From the NCBI RefSeq assembly GCF_037658235.1, contig NZ_JBBJLN010000009.1, positions 124,001 through 188,000 on the forward strand: DNA of 64,000 nucleotides, written 5' to 3'. Below are positions 51,179 through 59,560 of the stretch, piece by piece (position 1 is the stretch's first letter; each line of letters opens with the position of its first letter). The stretch is from Yunchengibacter salinarum. Lineage in GTDB: Bacteria; Pseudomonadota; Alphaproteobacteria; Sphingomonadales; Kordiimonadaceae. The position numbers were made by a program, and so were the translations under genes. The notes beneath the pieces are model-generated. The model worked only from the letters and a program-made list of their open reading frames with translations. It did no database searches and was not told the DNA's origin.

Positions 51179-51598
51179 TCAGGCCGCGTCTTCTTCCTGT
51201 TGTTCCGCGGTGGGGCCGCTATCCTGGCCCTTGGCGTCCTCGTTGCGGTCAACCAGCTCAATCACCGCCATGGGGGCGTTGTCGCCGTACCGATAGCCCG
51301 CTTTCAGGACGCGGGCATAACCGCCCGGACGGTCCTTGTAACGTTCGGCCAGCTCGTCGAACAGCTTGGTTACCAGATCCCTGTCCTGCAGGCGGGCAAT
51401 GGCAAGGCGCCGATTGCTCAGGCCGCCCTTTTTGGCCAGAGTGATGAGTTTTTCCACCACCGGGCGAAGTTCCTTGGCCTTGGGCAGCGTGGTCACGATC
51501 TGCTCGTGCTTGAGCAGCGCCTGAGCCATGTTCATGAACATGGCCTTGCGGTGGCTTGATGTGCGATTCAGTTTGCGGCCGGCTTTGCGATGACGCAT
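51179..51598 (-). CDS. rplQ: 50S ribosomal protein L17
   Basis: 139 residues, starting MRHRKAGRKLNRTSSHRKAM, the standard L17 opening, from ATG 51598 with AAGGAGACG upstream. LKHEQIVTTLPKAKELRPVVEKLI (by motif) and AGYRYGDNAPMAVIELV complete the fold. The C-terminal 20 residues are an acidic Glu/Gln-rich tail. It is the last gene of the alpha operon, followed by a terminator. Confidence 0.98.
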   Translation of the reverse strand: MRHRKAGRKLNRTSSHRKAMFMNMAQALLKHEQIVTTLPKAKELRPVVEKLITLAKKGGLSNRRLAIARLQDRDLVTKLFDELAERYKDRPGGYARVLKAGYRYGDNAPMAVIELVDRNEDAKGQDSGPTAEQQEEDAA

Positions 51599-51661
51599 GG
51601 CTCGTCTCCTTCAGTCCCGTGTGGGCGGCGCTCCCGCGCGGCGCCACCAGGCGATTGGTCC

Positions 51662-52678
51662 CTAGTAGTCCTGTTCCATTTTCTTGGCCAGTTCCTCGAT
51701 ATTCTCGGGCGGCCAGTTCGGCAGTTCCATGCCAAGGCGCAGCCCCATGGTGGACAGCACCTCTTTGATCTCGTTCAGCGATTTGCGGCCAAAGTTCGGC
51801 GTGCGCAGCATTTCCGCCTCGGTCTTCTGAACCAGATCGCCGATATAGACGATATTGTCGTTCTTCAGGCAGTTGGCCGAACGCACGGAAAGCTCCAGTT
51901 CGTCAACCTTGCGCAGAAGCTGGCGGTTCACTTCCGGCTCGTCCTCGTCTTCACGCACACGGGCCTCTTCCGGCTCGTCGAAATTGATGAAGACGCTCAG
52001 TTGATCCTGAAGGATGCGGGCGGCATAGGCCAGCGCATCTTCCGGGGTCACCGTGCCGTCCGTTTCCACTTCCATGGTCAGCTTATCATAGTCCAGAACC
52101 TGCCCCTCGCGGGTGTTCTCCACCTTGTAGCTGACCCGTTTCACGGGGCTGTACAGGGCATCGACCGGGATAAGCCCGATCGGCGCATCATCAGGGCGGT
52201 TGCGATCCGCCGGCACATAGCCCTTGCCGCTGGAAACGGTAAGATCCATGTTGAGCGTGGCGCCCTCATCCAGATGGCAGAGTACCAGATCCTTGTCCAG
52301 CACCTCCACATCGGCGGTCTCGCTGATCTGACCCGCGGTCACCGGGCCGGGGCCCGTCGCCGTCAGGTGCAGGCGCTTGATGCCATCGCTGGTCACCCGC
52401 ACGGGCAACTGCTTCACATTCAGCACGATGTCGGTCACGTCTTCCCGCACGCCGGAGACGGAGGAAAATTCATGCAGAACGCCCTCCACCTGGATGCTGG
52501 TAACCGCACCACCCTGCAGCGAGGACAGGAGAACCCGGCGCAGGGCGTTGCCCAGCGTCATGCCATAGCCCCGTTCCAGCGGCTCCACGACCAGTTTGGC
52601 CTTGCGCAGAGGATCGGCGCCCGGCTCGATGTTCAAGCCGTTGGGTTTGATAAGTTCTTGCCAGTTCTTCTGGATCAC
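51662..52678 (-). CDS. rpoA: DNA-directed RNA polymerase subunit alpha
   Basis: 338 residues from GTG 52678 (GAGG upstream), giving the family N-terminus MIQKNWQELIKPN. The N-terminal assembly domain shows FEPLERGYG-type and GMTLGNALRRVLLSSL; the C-terminal domain, which binds UP elements and activators, shows LELSVRSANCLKNDNIVYIGDLVQK and NFGRKSLNEIKEVL. A short acidic linker joins them. It lies between rpsK and rplQ in the classic order. A GC-rich hairpin sits in the rpsK-rpoA gap. Confidence 0.98.
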   Translation of the reverse strand: MIQKNWQELIKPNGLNIEPGADPLRKAKLVVEPLERGYGMTLGNALRRVLLSSLQGGAVTSIQVEGVLHEFSSVSGVREDVTDIVLNVKQLPVRVTSDGIKRLHLTATGPGPVTAGQISETADVEVLDKDLVLCHLDEGATLNMDLTVSSGKGYVPADRNRPDDAPIGLIPVDALYSPVKRVSYKVENTREGQVLDYDKLTMEVETDGTVTPEDALAYAARILQDQLSVFINFDEPEEARVREDEDEPEVNRQLLRKVDELELSVRSANCLKNDNIVYIGDLVQKTEAEMLRTPNFGRKSLNEIKEVLSTMGLRLGMELPNWPPENIEELAKKMEQDY

Positions 52679-52757
52679 GATGAAACCTCGTATAAAAAGG
52701 TGCCGCAGGCGCGCGCGACCGCCCCCTTGTGGGGCGGCCCGCAACCCAATGCCGTGC

Positions 52758-53153
52758 TTAGACCCGACGCCGCTTGGGCGGCCGCACACCATTGTGCGGA
52801 ATCGCGGTCACATCCCGGATGCTGGAAATCGCAAATCCGATCGACTGAAGGGCACGCAGGGCGGATTCACGCCCCGCGCCAGGCCCCTTCACTTCAACTT
52901 CCAGCGCCCTCATGCCATGGTCCTGTGCCTTTTTACCGGCATCTTCCGCCGCCATCTGCGCCGCATAGGGCGTTGACTTGCGAGACCCCTTGAACCCCAT
53001 CATGCCGGCAGAGGACCAGGAGATTGCGTTACCCTGCACGTCCGTGATGGTGATCATGGTATTGTTGAAGGTGGCGTTCACATGGGCAACGCCATTGGAA
53101 ATGTTCTTACGCTCGCGGCGCTTCATGCGCCCCTGTTCTTTTGCCTTTGCCAT
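52758..53153 (-). CDS. rpsK: 30S ribosomal protein S11
   Basis: 131 residues: NGVAHVNATFNNTMITITD, KGSRKSTPYAAQMAAEDA, EVKGPGAGRESALRAL and the end HNGVRPPKRRRV are all S11 signatures. It binds the 16S platform with S7 and S18. The ribosome site (AAGGG 12 bases upstream) is weak. It is the second gene of the alpha block, 73 bases after rpsM; a TTGACG promoter lies upstream of rpsM. Confidence 0.98.
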   Translation of the reverse strand: MAKAKEQGRMKRRERKNISNGVAHVNATFNNTMITITDVQGNAISWSSAGMMGFKGSRKSTPYAAQMAAEDAGKKAQDHGMRALEVEVKGPGAGRESALRALQSIGFAISSIRDVTAIPHNGVRPPKRRRV

Positions 53154-53226
53154 CTCTAGCAGACCCTTTTTCTGGTGGCCCTAAACGGCGATTCGTTTAT
53201 CAAAAAGCCGAGTTCAACCGAGGTAC

Positions 53227-53595
53227 TTATTTCTTCTTGCCGGCGATCGGAACGGCCTTGCCCTTGCGGGTGCGCGCATTGGTATGCGTGCGCTGGCCAC
53301 GAACCGGCAGCTTGTTACGATGACGCAGGCCCCGATAGGACTTCAGGTCCATCAGGCGCTTGATGTTCATCGCCACTTCCCGGCGCAGGTCGCCTTCAAC
53401 CGTATGGTCGCGGTCGATGGCCTCACGCAGGCCGACCACTTCCGATTCCGTCATCTGATGCACCCGGCGCTCCGCCGGAATGCCGAGTTCCGCACAAATC
53501 TTCTTGGCGGTGGTATGCCCGATCCCATGAATATAGGTCAGAGCGATTTCGACCCGTTTATTGGTCGGAATGTTCACGCCTGCAATACGCGCCAC
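53227..53595 (-). CDS. rpsM: 30S ribosomal protein S13
   Basis: 122 residues from GTG 53595, with AGGAGAAACG upstream, giving the expected MARIAGVNIPTNKRVEIAL start. The middle (YIHGIGHTTAKKIC) and the C-terminal basic tail (RTHTNARTRKGKAVPIAGKKK by motif) are typical. It contacts the 50S subunit and tRNA. It begins the alpha block; its promoter is at 53669-53696, and a short leader hairpin lies in the 5' region. Confidence 0.98.
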   Translation of the reverse strand: MARIAGVNIPTNKRVEIALTYIHGIGHTTAKKICAELGIPAERRVHQMTESEVVGLREAIDRDHTVEGDLRREVAMNIKRLMDLKSYRGLRHRNKLPVRGQRTHTNARTRKGKAVPIAGKKK

Positions 53596-53668
53596 GACCG
53601 TTTCTCCTGATCTTTGTTCGTATGGTACAAACTTTTCCACGCATCCGTCGGACGCATTGAAGCCGGGG

Positions 53669-53696
53669 ATTATAGGAATAACCCCTGCCCCGTCAA
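53669..53696 (-). promoter_or_regulatory. Strong promoter of the rpsM-rpsK-rpoA-rplQ operon
   Basis: On the minus strand TTGACG (53696-53691) and a perfect TATAAT (53674-53669) are 16 bases apart. It lies between adk and rpsM, about 75 bases before the rpsM GTG. This is the closest match to the consensus that I found in the window. Confidence 0.8.
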
Positions 53697-53714
53697 CCGC
53701 CGACGAACAGTTTT

Positions 53715-54362
53715 TTAGCCGTCCAGGACGGCGTCGATTTCTGTTGCCACCGCGTCGATGGGCGCCATGCCATCAACCCGGCTCAACAAACCCTTTTCCT
53801 CATAGTAGGGCAGGACCGGCGCCGTATCCGCATGATAGGCCGCCAGACGTTTCTTGACCGTCTCCCGGTTGTCGTCCTTGCGCCGGGTGAACTCGGTCGC
53901 GCCGCAGACATCACACACGCCCGCCTTTTTCGGCGGCTTGGCGCTGTCGTGATAGCCTTCGCCGCACTCCCCACAGCTATAACGGCCCGCGATCCGATCC
54001 GCCAGCACGTCGTCATCAACGCGAATCTCGATCACCCGATCCAGGGTCCAGCCCAGGTCCGCCAGCATGTCATCCAGCGCCTCGGCCTGGGCGCGCGTGC
54101 GGGGGAAGCCGTCCAGGATAAAGCCGTTCCTGCAATCATCCTGCTGGATACGATCCCGGATGATGCCGATCATGATATCGTCGGATACCAGGGCGCCCGC
54201 ATCCATGGCCGCCTTCGCCTGCTGGCCCAACTCGGTCTGATTGCGCACGGCGGCGCGCAGCATGTCCCCGGTGGACAACTGCACCAGACCGCGCTGCTTC
54301 TCCAGGCGCTGGGCCTGTGTGCCCTTGCCCGCACCCGGTGGTCCGAACAGAATTACTATCAC
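53715..54362 (-). CDS. adk: Adenylate kinase (zinc-binding long form)
   Basis: 215 residues; interconverts ATP + AMP and 2 ADP. P-loop GPPGAGKGTQ at 8-17, GDM, the NMP-binding region and the LID domain are present. The LID carries Cys130, Cys133, Cys150 and Cys153 (CGEC ... CDVC), a structural zinc site found in many bacterial enzymes. It overlaps the secY stop by four bases. The usual order secY-adk-rpsM is kept; map, infA and rpmJ are absent. Confidence 0.98.
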   Translation of the reverse strand: MIVILFGPPGAGKGTQAQRLEKQRGLVQLSTGDMLRAAVRNQTELGQQAKAAMDAGALVSDDIMIGIIRDRIQQDDCRNGFILDGFPRTRAQAEALDDMLADLGWTLDRVIEIRVDDDVLADRIAGRYSCGECGEGYHDSAKPPKKAGVCDVCGATEFTRRKDDNRETVKKRLAAYHADTAPVLPYYEEKGLLSRVDGMAPIDAVATEIDAVLDG

Positions 54363-55693
54363 CGGCGGCCCCCTTTCAGCTTGGCTTTCTTCAGCAGCCC
54401 CTCATATTGCTGCGCCATCAGATGGCTGTGAATCTGGCTGACCGTATCCATGGTCACGTTCACCACGATAAGAAGGCTGGTGCCGCCCAGATAGAACGGC
54501 ACGGACGATTGCGAAATCAGGATCTCCGGGATAACGCATACCACCGACAGATAGGCTGAGCCGATCACGGTCAGGCGGGTCAGCACATGGTCCAGATATT
54601 GGGCGGTGCGCTTGCCGGGGCGGATGCCGGGCACATAACCGCCATGCTTTTTCAGATTGTCCGCCGTGTCGTCCGGGTTGAACTGAATGGCGGTGTAGAA
54701 AAAGCAGAAGAAGACGATCAGCACCACATAAAGCGCGATATAGAGCGGCTTGCCCGGTGCCAGATAGGCGGTGATCGCCGACAGCACGCCGCCGGTGGCG
54801 CCGCCCTGATCAAACCCGGCCACCGTGAGCGGCATCAGCAACAGCGAGCTGGCGAAAATGGGCGGGATGACACCGGCCATGTTCAGCTTCAGCGGCAGGT
54901 GAGAGCGATCGCCCTGGAACATCTTGTTCCCCTGCTGCCGCTTGGGATACTGCACCACCACGCGGCGCTGGGCGCGCTCGTTGAAAACAATGAACCAGAT
55001 CAGCGCCACGGCCCCGATCAGCATGGCCAGCAGCACCGCCAGCGACATGGAACCCGCGCGGTTCAGCTCGAACGCCTGAGCCAGCGTGCCCGGCAGTTCG
55101 GCCACGATACCGGCAAAAATGATCAGCGAAATGCCGTTGCCGATGCCGCGCTGGGTGATCTGCTCACCCAGCCAGACCAGGAACATCGTGCCACCGATCA
55201 GCGTTACCACCGTGGTGAAACGGAAGAACCAGCCCGGGTCCACCACCACGCCCTGTTGCCCTTCAAGCCCGGCGGCCAGGCCATAGCCCTGCACCAGGGT
55301 GAGCAGCACGGTGCCATAGCGGGTGTACTGGTTGATCTTCTTACGGCCCTGCTCCCCTTCCTTCTTGAGCTGACCCAGCCGGTCGCTCATGGAGGTGAGG
55401 AGCTGCATGATGATGGAGGCGGAGATATAGGGCATGATGTTCAGCGCGATGATCGACATACGCTGCAACGCCCCGCCGGAGAAGGTGTTGACCACGTCCA
55501 GAAAGCCGCCGCGCATGTTGGAGAACATGGTCTCCAGCGCCGCGCCGTCGATCCCCGGCAGCGGCACATAGGTGCACAGGCGATAAACGACGAGCGCACC
55601 CAGCACAAACCAGATGCGCTTCTTCAATTCGCTGGCCTTCGAAAAGGAAGACCAACTGATATTGGCCGCCAGTTGCTCCGCAGCGGATGCCAT
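54359..55693 (-). CDS. secY: Preprotein translocase subunit SecY
   Basis: 444 residues with ten transmembrane helices; the central channel of the Sec translocon. Signatures: PGIDGAALE near the N-terminus, GGALQRMSIIALNIMPYISASIIMQLL (by motif), a cytoplasmic loop VVVQYPKRQQGNKMFQGDRSHLPLKLNMAGVIPPIFASSLL-type region, and the final FYLGGTSLLIVV. GGAGAGGG precedes ATG 55693. A terminator-like hairpin stands just upstream, so secY and adk may be set at a lower level than the ribosomal genes. Confidence 0.97.
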   Translation of the reverse strand: MASAAEQLAANISWSSFSKASELKKRIWFVLGALVVYRLCTYVPLPGIDGAALETMFSNMRGGFLDVVNTFSGGALQRMSIIALNIMPYISASIIMQLLTSMSDRLGQLKKEGEQGRKKINQYTRYGTVLLTLVQGYGLAAGLEGQQGVVVDPGWFFRFTTVVTLIGGTMFLVWLGEQITQRGIGNGISLIIFAGIVAELPGTLAQAFELNRAGSMSLAVLLAMLIGAVALIWFIVFNERAQRRVVVQYPKRQQGNKMFQGDRSHLPLKLNMAGVIPPIFASSLLLMPLTVAGFDQGGATGGVLSAITAYLAPGKPLYIALYVVLIVFFCFFYTAIQFNPDDTADNLKKHGGYVPGIRPGKRTAQYLDHVLTRLTVIGSAYLSVVCVIPEILISQSSVPFYLGGTSLLIVVNVTMDTVSQIHSHLMAQQYEGLLKKAKLKGGRR

Positions 55694-55715
55694 AAGTGCC
55701 CTCTCCAGCTACCCG

Positions 55716-55746
55716 AAAAAGGACCGGGGCGACATCGCCCCGGCCC
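55716..55746 (-). terminator. Intra-operon terminator/attenuator between rplO and secY
   Basis: On the minus strand, an 11-bp stem (55746-55736 with 55731-55721, one G-T pair) with a four-base loop is followed directly by five Ts (55720-55716). It starts 10 bases after the rplO stop and ends 23 bases before the secY ATG, with no room for a new promoter, so it should act as a partial terminator. Confidence 0.75.
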
Positions 55747-55755
55747 GGATCATTG

Positions 55756-56217
55756 TTACTTGCCCGTCACGGTGACGGACCCACCGGCCTTTTCAACCGC
55801 TTCCACGGCGCCCTTGCTGGCGCCGGTCACGGTCAGGGTCAGCTTGGCCTTGATCTCGCCCTTGCCGAGCAGGCGAATGCCGTCACGAACCCGTTTCACC
55901 AGGCCCGCTTCCACCAGCGCCTTTTCGTCCAGGCTGTCACCATCCTTGATCCGCCCGGCATCCACGGCCCGCTGAAGACGGCCCGTGTTCACCTCGGCGA
56001 ACTCCTTGGGATTGATGGCATTGAAACCGCGCTTCGGCAGGCGGCGATAGATCGGCATCTGGCCGCCCTCAAAGCCCTTGATGGCCACACCGGAGCGCGC
56101 CTTCTGGCCTTTGTGGCCGCTGCCAGCGGTCTTGCCCTTGCCGGAGCCGATCCCGCGACCGACGCGGGTCCGCTCGCCGCGGGCACCGCTATTATCGCGT
56201 AGTTCATTCAGCTTCAT
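55756..56217 (-). CDS. rplO: 50S ribosomal protein L15
   Basis: 153 residues: MKLNELRDNSGARGERTRVGRGIGSGKGKTAGSGHKGQKAR-type opening (here by motif), RRLPKRGFNAINPKEFAEVN, and a C-terminal GEIKAKLTLTVTGASKGA. It is assembled late into the 50S subunit. GGAGAGAACTG precedes ATG 56217. A terminator-like hairpin follows its stop. Confidence 0.98.
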   Translation of the reverse strand: MKLNELRDNSGARGERTRVGRGIGSGKGKTAGSGHKGQKARSGVAIKGFEGGQMPIYRRLPKRGFNAINPKEFAEVNTGRLQRAVDAGRIKDGDSLDEKALVEAGLVKRVRDGIRLLGKGEIKAKLTLTVTGASKGAVEAVEKAGGSVTVTGK

Positions 56218-56246
56218 CAGTTCTCTCCAACCTGCGCCCGCGGCGT

Positions 56247-56435
56247 TCAGTCTTCCACGCGCACCAGGTGCGCAACCTTGTTCACCATGCCGCGGACGGC
56301 GGGGGTGTCTTCAAGTTCGCGGGTGCGATTGATACGCCCCAGACCGAGCCCCTTGAGGGTTTCAGCCTGCCACGCCTGACGGCGGATCGGGCTCCCGGTC
56401 TGGGTTACGGTGATGGTTTTCTTGCTTGCAGCCAT
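56247..56435 (-). CDS. rpmD: 50S ribosomal protein L30
   Basis: 62 residues with the L30 pattern TITVTQTGSPIRRQAWQAETL and LGLGRINRTRELEDTPAVRGMVNKVAHLV (by motif). It is the bacterial short form. It lies 6 bases after rpsE and 29 bases ahead of rplO. Confidence 0.97.
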   Translation of the reverse strand: MAASKKTITVTQTGSPIRRQAWQAETLKGLGLGRINRTRELEDTPAVRGMVNKVAHLVRVED

Positions 56436-56441
56436 GGGTCC

Positions 56442-57014
56442 TTACTCCGCCTCAGCCTCGGCAACCGCGGCCTCGGCGCCCGGCTCCCGCTTGGTGTCAC
56501 CGCGGCGGGCCACAATGTCCGCCACCTTCTTGCCCCGCTTGGCGGCGATCTGCCGCGGCGAGTTCTGATGCTTCAGGGCATCCATGGTAGCGTGGATCAT
56601 GTTGTAGGGATTGGCCGACCCGGTGGATTTGGTCACCACGTCCTGGACGCCGAGCGCCTCGAACACGGCCCGCATCGGACCACCGGCAATGATCCCGGTA
56701 CCCGGCTCCGCGGAGCGGATCAGCACCTTGCCCGCACCATGCCGACCTTTGATGTCATGGTGCAGGGTGCGGCCTTCCCGCAGGGGAACCCGGATCATGG
56801 TTTTCTTGGCCGCTTCCGTGGCCTTGCGGATCGCCTCGGGAACCTCCCGGGCCTTGCCGCTGCCGAACCCGACCCGGCCACGCTGGTCACCCACGACCAC
56901 GAGCGCGGCAAAGCCGAACCGACGGCCACCTTTGACAACCTTGGCCACACGATTGATGTGGACCAGGTTCTCGACCAGTTCACTTTCTTCGCGATTTTTA
57001 TCAGGGCGTGCCAT
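56442..57014 (-). CDS. rpsE: 30S ribosomal protein S5
   Basis: 190 residues. The dsRBD-like N-domain (VHINRVAKVVKGGRRFGFAALVVVGD by motif) and the C-domain (GPMRAVFEALGVQDVVTKSTGS) are complete. S5 supports translational fidelity. The C-terminal 20 residues are an Ala/Glu tail (AEAAVAEAEAE). AAAAGGATG precedes ATG 57014. Confidence 0.98.
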   Translation of the reverse strand: MARPDKNREESELVENLVHINRVAKVVKGGRRFGFAALVVVGDQRGRVGFGSGKAREVPEAIRKATEAAKKTMIRVPLREGRTLHHDIKGRHGAGKVLIRSAEPGTGIIAGGPMRAVFEALGVQDVVTKSTGSANPYNMIHATMDALKHQNSPRQIAAKRGKKVADIVARRGDTKREPGAEAAVAEAEAE

Positions 57015-57041
57015 TGGACATCCTTTTCCTGTGTCTCGTGA

Positions 57042-57398
57042 TTAGAAGTCCAGGCCGCCTTCGCGCGCCGCATCGGCCAATGCCTTGACGCGGCCGTGGT
57101 AGATGAAGCCACCACGGTCGAAGACAACCGATTTGACGCCGGCCTGTGCCGCCCGCTCGGCAATCAGCTTGCCGACGCCGGTTGCAGCGTTGATGTTGGA
57201 CGTCGCACCGTCCCGCAGGCTTTTGTCCAGCGTCGAGGCGGCGGCAACCGTCACCCCTTTGCTGTCGTCAATCACCTGCGCATAAATGTGCATGTTCGTC
57301 CGGTGTACCGAAAGGCGCGGCCGGTCAGCAGCCTTCTTGCGAAGTTGGCTGCGGGTGCGCGTGCGGCGCCGATCGAAAAGAGCTTTTCCAGAAGCCAT
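57042..57398 (-). CDS. rplR: 50S ribosomal protein L18
   Basis: 118 residues from ATG 57398 (GGGTGG upstream; an upstream GTG at 57407 is the alternative). RRTRTRSQLRKKAADRPRLSVHRTNMHIYAQVIDD (by motif) and VFDRGGFIYHGRVKALADAAREGGLDF are L18 features. It binds 5S rRNA. It lies 12 bases after rplF. Confidence 0.97.
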   Translation of the reverse strand: MASGKALFDRRRTRTRSQLRKKAADRPRLSVHRTNMHIYAQVIDDSKGVTVAAASTLDKSLRDGATSNINAATGVGKLIAERAAQAGVKSVVFDRGGFIYHGRVKALADAAREGGLDF

Positions 57399-57410
57399 TA
57401 TTGCCACCCG

Positions 57411-57944
57411 TTACTTCTTCTTGCCTTCCTTGCGGAAGATATATTCGCCTTCATATTTGACCCCTTTACCCTTGTAGGGTTCCGGCTTGCGCATCTCGCG
57501 GATTTTCGCGGCGGTTTCGCCCACGAGTTGCTTGTTCATGCCGGCGACCACCACGGTGGTCTGATCCGGGGTCTCGATGGTAATGCCTTCCGGCACCGGA
57601 AACTCGATGTCGTGGCTGTAGCCGAGCTGCAGATTGAGCGTGCTGCCCTTCATCTGAGCGCGGTAGCCCACACCACTGAGCTGCAGCTTGCGGCTGAAGC
57701 CCGTGGTGACACCATCCACCAGGTTCTGCACCATGGTCCGCTGCATACCCCACATGGAGCGGGCACGCTTGGTCTGGTCCTTGGGCGCCACCGTGATGGC
57801 ATCGTTTTCCTGTGTGACCGTGACTTCCGGCACGAAGGACATGGACATTTCGCCCTTGGGCCCTTTTACCGAAAAGTCCGCACCGTCCAAGGAAACGGTC
57901 ACACCAGCCGGTACGGCGATGGGTTTTTTACCGATACGGGACAT
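57411..57944 (-). CDS. rplF: 50S ribosomal protein L6
   Basis: 177 residues: MSRIGKKPIAVPAGVTV, GPKGEMSMSF, LVDGVTTGFSRKLQLSGVGYRA (by motif), and the C-terminal GKGVKYEGEYIFRKEGKKK. L6 lies near the GTPase centre of the 50S subunit. It starts 21 bases after rpsH. Confidence 0.98.
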   Translation of the reverse strand: MSRIGKKPIAVPAGVTVSLDGADFSVKGPKGEMSMSFVPEVTVTQENDAITVAPKDQTKRARSMWGMQRTMVQNLVDGVTTGFSRKLQLSGVGYRAQMKGSTLNLQLGYSHDIEFPVPEGITIETPDQTTVVVAGMNKQLVGETAAKIREMRKPEPYKGKGVKYEGEYIFRKEGKKK

Positions 57945-57965
57945 TGGATTACCCTTTCCTTGTCA

Positions 57966-58364
57966 CTAAAGCACGGTGCACAGGATTTCACCGCCCACAT
58001 TGCTCTCCCGCGCTTCCGCGTCGGACAGAACACCCTTGGGCGTGGAAACCACGGAGATACCGAGGCCGTTGTGAACCCGCGGCAGATCCTTCACCGAGCT
58101 GTAAACCCGGCGACCGGGCGTGGACACGCGGCGGATGGTCTGAATGACCGGCTGCCCCTCGTGATATTTGAGCTGAATATCCAGCTCCGCCCGGTTGTTG
58201 GAAATCTCCCGCTTCTCATAACCGCGGATGAAGCCTTCCCGCTCCAGCACGTCCAGAATGCGCTCCCGAACTTTCGAGGAGGGCGTGGACACATTGGCTT
58301 TGCGGGCCTGAAGGCCGTTGCGGATGCGCGTCAGCATATCGCTGATCGGATCGGACATCGACAT
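57966..58364 (-). CDS. rpsH: 30S ribosomal protein S8
   Basis: 132 residues from ATG 58364, which has AAGGAGG at ideal spacing; ATG 58358 is also in frame. DPISDMLTRIRNGLQARKANV and the C-terminal GLGISVVSTPKGVLSDAEARESNVGGEILC (by motif) identify S8. S8 binds 16S helix 21 and in E. coli represses the spc operon by binding near rplE; whether that site exists here is not judged. Confidence 0.98.
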   Translation of the reverse strand: MSMSDPISDMLTRIRNGLQARKANVSTPSSKVRERILDVLEREGFIRGYEKREISNNRAELDIQLKYHEGQPVIQTIRRVSTPGRRVYSSVKDLPRVHNGLGISVVSTPKGVLSDAEARESNVGGEILCTVL

Positions 58365-58377
58365 GTGTTCGTCCTCC

Positions 58378-58683
58378 TTACCAGCTGGACTTCACGATGC
58401 CGGGCACCTGGCCTGCGGACCCAAGGTCACGCAGCCCGATCCGGGACATCTTGAATTTGCGATAATATCCACGCGGGCGCCCGGTCACTTCACACCGGTT
58501 GCGAACCCGCGTCTGGGACGAATTGCGCGGCAGCTTTGCCAGCTCCAGCGATGCCATCCACCGGTCTTCCTCCGGCAGCGACTTGTCATAAATCTTCGCC
58601 TTCAGCTCGGCGCGCTTGGCAGCATATTTGCTGGCCAGGCGCTGACGGCGCTTGTTCTTTTCGATGGCGCTTTTCTTTGCCAT
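58378..58683 (-). CDS. rpsN: 30S ribosomal protein S14
   Basis: 101 residues, the long, zinc-free type: KKSAIEKNKRRQRLASKYAAKRAELKA (by motif) and RNRCEVTGRPRGYYRKFKMSRIGLRDL. The CxxC pairs of the short zinc form are absent. It assembles into the 30S head. It follows rplE after 18 bases. Confidence 0.98.
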   Translation of the reverse strand: MAKKSAIEKNKRRQRLASKYAAKRAELKAKIYDKSLPEEDRWMASLELAKLPRNSSQTRVRNRCEVTGRPRGYYRKFKMSRIGLRDLGSAGQVPGIVKSSW

Positions 58684-58701
58684 TTCTAAACCCTCCTTGG
58701 C

Positions 58702-59253
58702 CTACTGACGGAACGGCAGATTAAAGCCCTTGAGGAGCGCGCGCGCTTCCTCGTCCGTCTGGGCCGTGGTGCAGATCACGATGTCCATACCCCGAACTTC
58801 GTCGACCTTGTCATAGTCCACTTCGGGGAAGACGATTTGTTCCTTGACGCCGAGCGCATAATTGCCGCGCCCGTCAAAGGACTTCGGGGAAACGCCCTGA
58901 AAGTCCCTCAGCCGCGGCAGGGCGATCGTCACCAGCCGGTCAAGGAACTCGTACATACGTTCGCGGCGCAGTGTGACTTTCACGCCGAGCGCCATGCCCT
59001 CACGCACCTTGAAGCCGGCAATCGACTTGCGGGCCCGCGTGATAACCGGCTTCTGGCCGGCGATCCGGGTCAGTTCCTCGGCGGCGTTGTCCACCTTTTT
59101 GCGGTCAGCGACCGCTTCGCCCACGCCCATATTGATCACGACCTTTTCAAGCCGGGGGATCTGCATGGGGTTCTTGTACCCGAACTCTTCGGAAAGCGCG
59201 TTCCGAACAGTTCCTTCATAGAGTTCGCGCATACGCGGCATCGCATTAGCCAT
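58702..59253 (-). CDS. rplE: 50S ribosomal protein L5
   Basis: 183 residues from ATG 59253 (GGGGAG upstream). NPMQIPRLEKVVINMGVGEA, KPVITRARKSIAGFKVREGM and MDIVICTTAQTDEEARALL are L5 features. L5 binds 5S rRNA and contacts tRNA. Its start overlaps the rplX stop. Confidence 0.98.
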   Translation of the reverse strand: MANAMPRMRELYEGTVRNALSEEFGYKNPMQIPRLEKVVINMGVGEAVADRKKVDNAAEELTRIAGQKPVITRARKSIAGFKVREGMALGVKVTLRRERMYEFLDRLVTIALPRLRDFQGVSPKSFDGRGNYALGVKEQIVFPEVDYDKVDEVRGMDIVICTTAQTDEEARALLKGFNLPFRQ

Positions 59254-59560
59254 CAATCATCTCCCCGGACTTCTTGGCGAAGCGGACCTTCTTGCCGTCG
59301 GCTTCCTTGAAACCGACTCGCGTCGGCTTGCCGTCTTTGGGGTCCTCAATCATGAGATTGGACAACTGGATGAGCGCTTCCTTGGTCTCGATGCCACCGG
59401 CGGAGACCTGGCTGGGCCGGTTGTGCTTCTTCACCAGATTGACGCCGGATACCAGCGCCCGGCCCTCCTTGGGCAGCACTGTCTGGATTTCGCCGCGCTT
59501 GCCCTTGTCCTTGCCGGCAATCACGACGACCTTGTCGCCTTTTTTCAGCTTTGCGGCCAT
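59246..59560 (-). CDS. rplX: 50S ribosomal protein L24
   Basis: 104 residues with the KOW motif (KLKKGDKVVVIAGKDKGKRGEIQTVLPKEGRALV by motif). L24 is an early assembly initiator of the 50S subunit. Its ATG overlaps the rplN stop by one base (TAATG), and its own stop overlaps rplE. Confidence 0.98.
   Translation of the reverse strand: MAAKLKKGDKVVVIAGKDKGKRGEIQTVLPKEGRALVSGVNLVKKHNRPSQVSAGGIETKEALIQLSNLMIEDPKDGKPTRVGFKEADGKKVRFAKKSGEMIDG

Noticed and set aside
52718..52738. GC-rich hairpin in the rpsK-rpoA gap
   Set aside because: No T-run directly after the stem, and rpoA must be transcribed through it; kept only as a note.
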